The notes beneath the pieces were generated by a model, which saw only the letters and a list, made by a program, of their open reading frames with translations, was not told the origin of the DNA and did not search any database. The position numbers and the translations under genes were made by a program. DNA of 64,000 nucleotides, taken from positions 23,397,901 through 23,461,900 of the forward strand of contig OZ038527.1 of NCBI GenBank assembly GCA_964036665.1, written 5' to 3'. This DNA is from Gordius sp. MW1 (Eukaryota; Nematomorpha; Gordioida; Gordea; Gordiidae). Shown one piece after another: positions 55,662 through 64,000 of this stretch (position 1 is the stretch's first letter; each line of letters begins with the position of its first letter).

Positions 55662-56447
55662 ATTAACGACAAAAATGCCAATACAAAAATTTGCAAGCCA
55701 GGCTTACGATTATAAAGCAAATAACTATACCCATAATCATATATTGTTAAATTCATCTGGAGAATCTTTATCATCTAGTCAATACTCTTGTAAAAATGGA
55801 GCAGGGAGTACTAGTAGCAATTGTAGTTCAAATGATGATTCTCCCATAATTAATGGATCTAATAATTTCTACCCTAACCCACACTCTCAACAAACTAAAT
55901 CTAAACATTTTGCTCATGATTCAGATAAGGCTTGTGATAAATTAACTGCTCAAAATAACTCTAAATTAACTGGCCATTTATCTAATGCACACCTTATTAA
56001 CATGGATAGTAATATGGCTGTCAATATAAGTGATACTGATAGAAATAAAAGTATGCCTGATTCCTATGAAAAATTAAATGTATTATATGAAAACAACTCT
56101 ATATATTCAACATCTAAAGATAATCCTTCAAATACATCAGAATTTAACATAGTTTCATCTGTACATGATTATTTACCTAACCATTTAATAGCAAATACAA
56201 ATAAATGTAAGGATGATGAAAAAACTCCTTTATTATGTGTGAAAACAAATAATGAAATGAATAACTACCAAGCTAATGACTCTTTCTTAAAAACACACCT
56301 TATCACCACTTCAACTATGCCTAGTTTGGAAGAAGGTAATCACAAATCAGAATCCACTATAATAATGATAGATGAAGATGATGATGCCAATTCTAATAAT
56401 AAAGATAGGAAACTAGTCAATGATTTTCTTACACAAAGTCCTTTAAA
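55662..56447 (+). CDS. Exon 1 (in window) of the unrecognised gene
   Basis: First possible ATG at 55675 (MPIQKFASQAYDYKANNYTH). The frame is open upstream to the acceptor TTTTGGGTAG, so the true start may lie in an earlier exon. Ser/Asn-rich with an acidic IMIDEDDDANSNNKD segment. Donor AA|GTAATA. Confidence 0.75.
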
Positions 56448-59400
56448 GTAATATTTATCTTATTATTAAATTTTGTTTACAAAAATTAAATCTAACTTAC
56501 TCTTTTACAATATCGCTCATATTAACTTATTTAACATAGTTTGGGGCAAGGATATTACAAAAATGGTCAAATGCTTAATTACAATACCACACAATCTACA
56601 TCATTACAAAATTCTATAAATTCATTTGTAAGTTTTTCATATCATCATAAAAGGTTATTATAAATATTATCTTTGTCGTGGGTATTTGTGTAAATATAAA
56701 TTGCTATTTAATTAAAAAAATTATTTAATGTTTTAACAAAAAAATCACTCACTTTATTAAATAATTTGCTGTACCTGTTTAATATGCTTAATTAGAAACT
56801 TTCACAACAAATATTAACAAATTATAAGCACTTGAAAAAATTATCATATGAATGCATTATAATTTTGGATAATACATTTTGCTGAATTTTCATTGAAACT
56901 TTTAAAGTTATTATTTTGTGCTTGATGATGGGCCCCTTTAGCTTAAAATATTGGAATCCTTTCATTTTATCACCTCAACTAGACTATTATTTCATATGCA
57001 AAGTTTGACTATTACGTAGTATGTCTTCTCAAAAATTATTAAAGTTAGTTAACATGTAAATTTATTTAAGTTTGATAAGTTTATCCGTTGTTTATTAGGT
57101 GTTGCTTGATATTAATAATATGGTATTTTACAAATGTTTATTCATAAGATAAAAAATGATGGTTTATAAATGAATACAGCAATCTGTGATGGTATTTTTG
57201 ATATTTTTAGATGTTAGGCAACAATTCTAGGTGGGATAAGGAGGTAAAAATGGCTGAGTTAAGTGCAATAAATAACAGGCCACATCACAACAATTTTAAG
57301 TCATTGGAGCTTGGCATGGCTTCTTGCATGGGGAATGTCAATGAAGTCCCTCAACAAACAACAACTGCAAAATCTAATCACATGAACTCAAAGCCTGTCA
57401 CGGATTATGATGAACAGATTTGCTTCTTTGATTCTCCGTCCACTAGTTCTTACCATAACAATACCTTCTCTCCATATGATGGCTGTAATTTGGATGTAGA
57501 AATGAAAGTTATGGTAATAATAAATACATTATTTTTATATATCATCTATATCTCTCTAAAATTGGATCTTATGATTAGTTTGGGTTTTATAAAATTTAGC
57601 ATAATTTCTGTAGCTTGTTAAAAAATTGTTAGCATCTATTGTTTGGTTTTGCTTTTCTGTGGTAAAATGCAAAACCTTGCTCAATATATGTGATTGTTTA
57701 AATATTTTCAAACATATTAAACTTACATATATATATAGAATGAAGGGAGAAGTTCAAAGACATTTACTCTTGAAACGTGTGCTAAACCTGGGAATGAAAG
57801 TGAAATTTTGAAGAAATGTAGTAAGTCAAAAAAGAAGAAGGCCATCACTAATAATGGTAATGTTGAATAATTTTTTACTTATATTTACCTATTATTTTTT
57901 TCATATTAATTTTGTAAACAAAATTGTATTTATCGTCTGCTTTTAGGTGAGAATAATTTGAATATCTTGCCCTACCCTATGGATGATAACCTAACCCGCG
58001 TAGCATAGTAAGTGAAAATTTTTTAAATTTAATGCAAAAAAATATGTTCTTCATATTGATCTCCTTAATCCTTAGTCCTCAGAAAGACAATTGCCCAGAC
58101 AATAATTCTAAAGATTCCAAGTCAAAAAAGGCCAAAAAACGCGAAAAAATAATTAATAAAAATGTAAGTGGTTTATTGCATTTTGGCAAAATTTACGTTC
58201 TTATTAAAGTACTTGAATTTAATAATTTTATAAGTTATTATAGTTAATAACTGCTTTAAAAGCTTTTATTAAGCCTTTGGTAAATGACAAAAATAATTGA
58301 CACATATGCTCGCTTCACTCAAGGTCAAAAGTCAATATATAGTTAAAGATGATCAAGGCAAGAAAGATATCAATTTTTTGGTGGCGTTTATCGAAGGAAC
58401 TCAAAATTCCACTGCCACAACAACTTACAAAGATTATAAAGTAAAAAAGGCTTATCTCAATCTCAACTACCTTTTCTCTTGTACGATATAACAATTGAAA
58501 TATCTTTGTGGCCAAATTTCAATGTTATTTATTGAATGAATTTTCTTAAGTTGCTCTGTTACTGGCTTATAAATGTTAAATTTTGGAGAGGTTATTTATA
58601 CTGACAAAATATCACTTTTATGAGCATTTTAATCCTTACGTTATTAAAATAGCCCATATCAATAAGGTGTTGTAATTAATATGCGAAGTTAGTGTGTTTT
58701 CATTATTTTTAAAAAATCTTTTTTTTAATATGCCAACATAAGAGCTAAAAGGCTGCAGATTGCCCTACTTTTTTTTAAAAATGCAATTACGATCAGATTT
58801 AGATTATATTAGGTTTAAAATTACTTCAAAAGTGATGCTAAATTCTGTTTATTTTATTTATAGAAGTACATCTATCTATAATAGTGTTATATAAGAGCTA
58901 AAAGGCTGCAGATTGCCCTACTTTTTTTTAAAAATGCAATTACGATCAGATTTAGATTATATTAGGTTTAAAATTACTTCAAAAGTGATGCTAAATTCTG
59001 TTTATTTTATTTATAGAAGTACATCTATCTATAATAGTGTTATTTTACCTCATTATAATTTTAAAATACTTTTTTCCTTCATAATGGGCTCATGTAGTTT
59101 CTCCTACTTTTTTTATCAATTCTGCAACACCAATAACAATACCAAATTTGTTATAGATGCTATGATTATTTCTGAATTTATACATCATAATCATGGGTGT
59201 AGCCAGCATAAAAATGACAGGGAGGCGATAATGATTTAGAAAGGGGCATAATGATCATTATTTGAAATTTTAGCCATAATATTAGTAAATTTTGACTAAT
59301 TTTTAGATTTAGAGGGAACAGCCGCCCCTCCCTGCCCCCCCCCCTTGGTTACGCCCATACCATTAACAATATCATCTTCCATGGGCCTAGCCAGGTTTTG

Positions 59401-62400
59401 GATTGGGGGGGGGGGAGGGCAAACACATAAATTTTTTTAATTCTTAAGGGTTTTTGCATTGAAATTTTTTTCTCGCTATTTACGCCAATGTCAACTTTCT
59501 TAGTGTTAATATAAATTTTATATATATGCGTTAATACATCATAATCTTCCTTGTATCCCATCTAGCCATATATGCTTTTTAACTTTTATTTTTATACATT
59601 GTAAATAAATTGTAATTAACTACAATACATGTTTCGAAACTATCAATATTTAGACAACTTCTAATGCGCGTGTAAAGGAACATGGGAGACCGTTGATTCC
59701 CATGATTTTGAAGGATGATGAGCCGGGCAACGCGAAGCAAGATGAAAATATTTCATCGTTGGTCGATAGCACTTTTTCCGTTACGACCCTAGTGAATGAA
59801 AAAGCATTTCTCTCATCCGACGATGTCGATGAGCAATCACACGATACAAGTACCCCCCATCTCATTTATTTTGCTTTTATTTGACTTCTATTTATCATAA
59901 TGAAGCCCCTTGTCTTTTTTTTAAACCTAAGTTAGGTTAAATGTTTACTTACAGGTTTTTTTTTTAATTTATGTTTTTTATTGTGGGTAGAATTTCAATT
60001 TTTTATTGTTAAAAATTAGTTACATATATAAGCGTAATAAAAAAGACATATTGGCAATACAAAGATCTAATTATCATCATCTAAATTAGGCCAAGAGTCG
60101 GCAAAGGATTATAAAATTTTGAAATTCACTTCATATATTCAACAAGTGGGAGAAAAATTCTATTTTTTTAATTATTTCGGTTTACTAAAATGCAACATCG
60201 AAACGACAGTCAGTCGTAGGATATTGAATTTTAATAAAATCTCAAACCTAACAAAAAAATCACATTTAAAAATGTGTTGAATTCGCAGACTTGCAAAAAT
60301 TAATATTGTTTACTCTTTTTATGCGAAATTATAAAGTTTCCGAAACGCAAAGTCAAATTAGTCAAACGGATAGACCTACTACCACTTACAAAACGATGAA
60401 AAAGCACTTTTCTTTGGAAGATTTGAGACCGCACCTTTTCGATCCCCACGCCCTCTTATTTAGCCCGTCGCCAAAGTGAAGATTTAAATTTATATATATT
60501 AAATAATGAAACAAAATATAACTAGAGAAAAATATTAAATCTCTTGAAAAACTTGAATAAATTATATAATCTTGTTGAGGTTTCTTAAATTAAGAAGGAT
60601 AATTTCAAAATATAAAAAATTGGGATTTATTGCATGGCTGTCCGATTATTTTACACTTTCTGATATGTTATTCTTTGTGTAGGACTCCTCTTGATATTGG
60701 GACAATGGCGTTGGATGACAATTCTACCAGAAGCGACGAAGATTATTCTACTCCGCCGCAGGATTTTCTAGAAAATTTTCAGGTATTTTAATATGTGCAA
60801 AATTATAATCTTACAACGACACCTTACTAACGAGAGGAGTAATTTAAAACACTATGTTGTTGAGCTTGATATTTTATCAAATATAAGTTTATCCTTTTCG
60901 CCGGTGAAATTATTCTATTATTGGGGGTTAATTATATCTAAAACACTACATATGTTCGCCATATTCATTGAAAACAATATTAAAGATTCTTAAATTGTTT
61001 TTATAAATCTCTTGTTACGACCACTCAATGACTTTTAAACATTAATCATAAGCAATCCACCCGGTCATTCAAAATACTGTGTTTTCTTGGCCAGCCTTTA
61101 TCAAATTTGGAAAAAAAATTTGTATTGCATATTCTTCCAACCTATATATTATAATAGCCTTTCATGGACCAAGCTCTTTTTTTTAATTTTTACCGTAGAT
61201 GTGATTGTATAATGCAATCGAAACATTTATATTTCACATTCTAGATAGTACACAAGAAGCAGTATAGAAAAGAAAATCTCGTTCAACCGCCTCAAGACTT
61301 TGCTAGGAATAGAGGAGGGTCGACCAGAAACGCCGGGGGGCGACCAAATAATGCCCCCTCTACTTCCTCTCACATTCAATTCGCACCCAGGCTTACGGGC
61401 ATCAATTCTCATGGCTCTAAAGATGGTGGCCGGGCTGGATATCTCAACGCTGCACCTCACAATAAATCAAGCCCCGTCGCCCCCAAGGATTTGCTAACCC
61501 TTAAAGAAAAGTCTCTCGAAGCTGGTAAAAGTGATGGTCAAGAATTTAAGCCAGCGGATAGCACAGTTGGTACTAATGAGCAAATTCCCGAAGAGAGACC
61601 AAATCCTTCCAAGCCCGGCAACTCCAAAACCGAACATTTGCCTTATCGCGGCGATAGAAACGGTCGAAACAATCCCAGAAATTTCAAGGGCAGACCTCCT
61701 TACAATAACTATAGGGCGGCTCCCTCTCCCCAAGTAGAAGCTACTAATAAAGACTTGAACGTCGTGGTGGAAAGCTTTAATACCGAACTCGATTTCCCTC
61801 CACTCGTGGTATGCGCTAAGGCTTTTAAAAATGGCGGCGAAACTATGGCTCAGCCCGAAACTAGCGCCCATAATTCACAATCGACTGAGTTGCCGAACCC
61901 TGCGCCAGATCAAGTTAGATTTATGTGTTGTCCTAAATTAGGATTTATTTCGTGTGTTTTAGGTAGTGTGTTGTAAAAACGCCTGGGTGACCTTCGGTTC
62001 AACCAAGATTCACGGTCGACTCTGATATGTTCTTCAAATTTCGACTAAGCTTAGAGGTCGACTAAGAAAAATAGACCAAAAAACCTTTGACCTTTTAATG
62101 TATAGTCGACACCGAGCCGTTTTTACAACACTATTTCCAATCCTAAATCAAGATTTATTTCATGTGTTTTAGGGAACTGTAGAGTTCGATGTTGACTATT
62201 CGATTTTTTTAGTGGTTAAAAAGTTTATTTTCACGAAACAAAGTTACATACGTAAGCGTAATAAAATTAAGACATATTGGTTAAACAGATCCATCTGTTG
62301 ATTATTCGATTTCTACGTTAATGTTTGTTTTAGGAGGTGGAAACTCTTCCCAAGGCCTCATCGGATGGCTCCGAAGGCATGATAGAGTCTCGGGCGATCG

Positions 62401-64000
62401 AAGAGGGTAAGTTGACTTTAAATAATTTCGCGAATAAATTTATAAATAGCATGATTATTTTGTTTTTTTTGTTCTAAAAATTATTATTGTTTCTGAATGT
62501 TGATTTAGTGAAGGCTCAATTAATAAATTAACTCTGGAATCCTTTTCCTTTAAAATCATTAATTTGTAATCATATCTTAACATGTAAATTTCGATCTTTT
62601 GTTTGTGTATGAATTTCCATTTGTTTAACCTATTTATCTTTAGAGAATCAATTGAGGAATGTTCAATGACTTGAGATTTAATGTAAATTCAATTCTCATT
62701 TGCGTTATAGTCGATTCGAAATCATCCCACAAACTTAAAAGAGATCTAAAAACCTTTGGTTTTGCTTATGTTTAGTCTACCAAAACTAAAGGTCGACCAA
62801 ACGAAACCCAGCCGTTTTTACTACACTAATATACGCTACGAACGATTGTAACTTTTTTTTGCATCTACCTTTCTTCAGATGTGAAAAGTTCTTACGCCTC
62901 AATGCTAACTAAATCCAAACAACATCATCAACAATTACCGGCCCTCGCGGTAAACTCAGCAGCACCCCTTTGCAAAGCCAATGAGGCCACCACTAGTCAA
63001 CCCACACCCTTAAGCAACTCCGACGCCCTGAAATTCCACGATTCATCCATTTTGGAAGTTTCTAATGAACTCTGTCTAAGTGGTCTCGCTTCTACTACCA
63101 CTGCAGGTATTAGCTATCTTTCTTTAAAAACATGATATTATTTCCCTGTCATTGCTAGAAATGTGTATTACAGCCCAATTTATAATGTTAAAATTAAGCC
63201 ATTGTTGCTGATTTAATAATAGACCTTATGAATGGATTAATCTTGAATGTGCAGTGCTCTTTACCCTTTGTGTTTATGTTATAGATAATTTATTGTCGAG
63301 GGAATAAAGTGTAATTAAATACATTGTTAAATCCAATTTTTTATCATCTTTTAAATATAATAACGAGTGATATATATAATTATTCACTGGTATCGAGTGT
63401 CGCGACGCTTTAAATTTGTGATAGTTATAATTTACACAACGCTTTTCAACCTTTCAGTTTATGAAATGAACAAATTACGTTCCACTTAAAGCAAACAACT
63501 ATAGCTCTAAATAAATAAGCCAATGAATAATCGCCCATAACTTAGCATCTAATATAGCGAATCCAACTAATTTTTTGCCATACATATTTCTACGTGTGAT
63601 TTCGATCATATTTCGCTTTGCTTCTCTACGAGCTCAATATATACTACTGCTGCTGCCAAGTTTTCTATTTTTGTCGTTATATACCCTTTAGTTTCGTCTG
63701 CGTTGGATTGCCCTCCCGCCCCCTCTTCGCCTCGCGTTATCTTCACTTATGGGAGAAGTAATAAATTCCGTCATTTAGCCCCAAATTCAACGGGTGGAGC
63801 GGGAGAATATTACGGGGAGGAAGGGGATGAGGGCGAGGTGAAATTGAATTTTACCTTCGGTTTCGACATTGACTCCCCCCAAGTTCGTGATATAATAAAC
63901 GCCAAAGACGACCAGAATGACCAGGTTGCCCCCTCTCATCAGCAGCCAGAACCTCAAAAGGCTGACCAACCTGCACAGCCACCGGCGCGCCTTTTGGAAT
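55662..64000 (+). CDS. Unrecognised multi-exon gene, Ser/Asn-rich low-complexity protein (partial)
   Basis: Fourteen exons: 55662-56447, 56540-56627, 57211-57513, 57739-57856, 57947-58007, 58076-58163, 58324-58440, 59654-59849, 60337-60475, 60683-60782, 61245-61913, 62334-62406, 62879-63106 and 63692 to the edge. Every junction has AG..GT and every phase agrees, giving about 1087 residues from the first ATG (55675). Features: an N-terminal Ser/Asn/His-rich part, a Lys-rich patch (KKCSKSKKKK, then SKKAKKREK), acidic Ser stretches, an Arg/Gly/Asn-rich part (RNRGGSTRNAGGRPNN, GDRNGRNNPRNFKGRPP), the short motifs DFPPL and SYASML, and an acidic GEEGDEGEV then FTFGFDID segment. No enzymatic domain is visible. 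Basic, RG-rich and disordered composition hints at an RNA-associated scaffold, but that is inference only. Confidence 0.8.
56540..56627 (+). CDS. Exon of the unrecognised gene
   Basis: Acceptor TTAACATAG, donor TTT|GTAAGT. The peptide LGQGYYKNGQMLNYNTTQST is Asn/Gln/Tyr-rich. Confidence 0.7.
57211..57513 (+). CDS. Exon of the unrecognised gene
   Basis: Acceptor GATATTTTTAG, donor ATG|GTAATA, 101 codons in phase 0. Contains NNRPHHNNFKSLELGMASCM and CFFDSPSTSSYHNNTFSPYD. Confidence 0.75.
57739..57856 (+). CDS. Exon of the unrecognised gene, basic patch
   Basis: Acceptor ATATATATAG, donor G|GTAATG. Ends in KKCSKSKKKKAITNN, a nuclear-localisation-like basic run. Confidence 0.75.
57947..58007 (+). 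CDS. Exon of the unrecognised gene (61 bp)
   Basis: Acceptor CTGCTTTTAG, consensus donor TA|GTAAGT. Peptide ENNLNILPYPMDDNLTRVA. The split codons G|GT and TA|T fit both neighbours. Confidence 0.7.
58076..58163 (+). CDS. Exon of the unrecognised gene, Lys-rich
   Basis: Acceptor AATCCTTAG, donor AAT|GTAAGT. Peptide PQKDNCPDNNSKDSKSKKAK then KREKIINKN. Confidence 0.75.
58324..58440 (+). CDS. Exon of the unrecognised gene
   Basis: Acceptor TTCACTCAAG, donor AAA|GTAAAA, phase 0 both ends. Peptide VKSQYIVKDDQGKKDINFLV then AFIEGTQNSTATTTYKDYK. Confidence 0.72.
58738..59043. repeat. Perfect 153-bp tandem duplication in an intron
   Basis: ATAAGAGCTAAAAGGCTGCA begins at 58738 and 58891. Both units read identically through to ATCTATAATAGTGTTAT. 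The lack of any difference implies a very recent duplication or an assembly artefact. Confidence 0.93.
59192..59358. mobile_element. GGCGTAGCCA MITE in an intron
   Basis: CATGGGTGTAGCCAGCAT to CCTTGGTTACGCCCAT with the usual core (GGGGCATAATGATCATTATT). TSD not evident. Confidence 0.8.
59381..59500. mobile_element. GGCGTAGCCA-type element, one-ended second subtype
   Basis: CATGGGCCTAGCCAGGTTTT, a G tract, then AGGGTTTTTGCATTGAAATT, as in the subtype at 18552-18716. The right end is missing. Confidence 0.6.
59654..59849 (+). CDS. Exon of the unrecognised gene
   Basis: Acceptor CAATATTTAG, donor A|GTACCC. Peptide TTSNARVKEHGRPLIPMILK then DDEPGNAKQDENISSLVDST. Confidence 0.75.
60337..60475 (+). 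CDS. Exon of the unrecognised gene
   Basis: Acceptor ATTATAAAG, donor AA|GTGAAG. Contains QISQTDRPTTTYKTMKKHFS and LEDLRPHLFDPHALLFSPSP. Confidence 0.75.
60683..60782 (+). CDS. Exon of the unrecognised gene
   Basis: Acceptor TTCTTTGTGTAG, donor CAG|GTATTT. Contains LDIGTMALDDNSTRSDEDYS and TPPQDFLENFQ. Confidence 0.78.
61245..61913 (+). CDS. Large exon of the unrecognised gene, RG/Asn-rich
   Basis: Acceptor CACATTCTAG, donor CAA|GTTAGA, 223 codons in phase 0. The base composition is clearly less AT-rich than the introns. Contains YRKENLVQPPQDFARNRGGS, YRGDRNGRNNPRNFKGRPPY and FNTELDFPPLVV. Confidence 0.82.
61964..62133. mobile_element. GTCGAC-type MITE in an intron
   Basis: Starts TAGTGTGTTGTAAAAACGCC and ends GCCGTTTTTACAACACTA, with GGTCGACT and TAGTCGAC words inside. 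Instead of a simple 8-bp TSD, a segment of about 40 bases (CCTAAATxxxGATTTATTTC then TGTGTTTTAGG) is present on both sides. Confidence 0.78.
62334..62406 (+). CDS. Exon of the unrecognised gene (73 bp)
   Basis: Acceptor GTTTGTTTTAG, consensus donor G|GTAAGT. Peptide EVETLPKASSDGSEGMIESR then AIEE. Confidence 0.75.
62711..62828. mobile_element. GTCGAC-type MITE fragment in an intron
   Basis: Ends AACCCAGCCGTTTTTACTACACTA and contains AAAGGTCGACCAAACG. The left end (TATAGTCGATTCG) is altered and no TSD was found. Confidence 0.6.
62879..63106 (+). CDS. Exon of the unrecognised gene, SYASML motif
   Basis: Acceptor CTTTCTTCAG, donor G|GTATTA. Peptide DVKSSYASMLTKSKQHHQQL then NEATTSQPTPLSNSDALK. 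Confidence 0.78.
63692..64000 (+). CDS. Last visible exon of the unrecognised gene, runs off the window
   Basis: Acceptor ATACCCTTTAG. The frame stays open to the edge. Contains RVIFTYGRSNKFRHLAPNST, an acidic GEYYGEEGDEGEVKL segment, FTFGFDIDSPQVRDIINAKD and a Gln/Pro-rich tail. Confidence 0.75.

Noticed and set aside
61491..61976. Long alternative reading of the large exon running past 61913 to a stop at 61976.
   Set aside because: The following exon at 62334 joins in phase from a GT at 61914, and the extra codons read into AT-rich repeat sequence, so the stop is likely intronic.

Overview
This is a eukaryotic, almost certainly invertebrate-animal, nuclear window. It is strongly AT-rich, its genes are split into short exons with GT..AG junctions, and most of it is transposon-derived. 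No bacterial-style operons, rRNA or CRISPR are present. I could not fix the taxon. The pogo, hAT, RTE and FLYWCH-MULE mix would suit an arthropod or a similar invertebrate, but that is a guess.

Genes: (1) At 1-6890 on the minus strand lies a UFM1-specific protease of the UFSP2 type. It was rebuilt from six exons whose junction phases agree at the five joints that can be checked. The catalytic Cys exon is present, the Asp/His part lies off the left edge, and the last visible exon carries an in-frame TAG. (2) From 55662 to the right edge on the plus strand lies a gene of at least 14 exons whose phases all agree. It encodes about 1087 residues of a Ser/Asn-rich, low-complexity protein that I do not recognise. 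One isolated proline-rich exon at 48645-48798 may be an upstream part of it. (3) At 14528-16045 on the minus strand are exon-like pieces of a third, broken gene, interrupted by two mobile elements.

The 7-55 kb interval is a museum of nested mobile elements. Many can be bounded exactly by target-site duplications (TSDs). A pogo element (8152-14469) contains a hAT (9241-13785), which contains a LINE tail (about 11833-13236). A 160-bp class MITE contains a hAT (16056-18543), which contains a FLYWCH/MULE element (16280-17770). A hAT with GAACTAGTTC arrays (21633-26519) contains a Ty3-type LTR retrotransposon (22134-25982). A second copy of that hAT (27840-32437) contains two CTCGTCTCG-type elements, a probable solo LTR (30027-31268) and, inside that, a small TA-flanked MITE. 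Three RTE LINE relics, a gypsy integrase relic (53420-54245) and two complex satellites (3008-4100 and 37790-41745) complete the picture.

The most unusual recurring theme is a set of unrelated-looking hAT-type elements. Their ends are short (TAGxGxTG or TAGTG) and are followed by arrays of a family-specific short palindrome: GAACGCGTTC, GAACTAGTTC, CGAGACGAG/CTCGTCTCG, GGTACCGATACC, GGTCGACC or GATTCGAATC. This looks like one end architecture with interchangeable repeat sequences.
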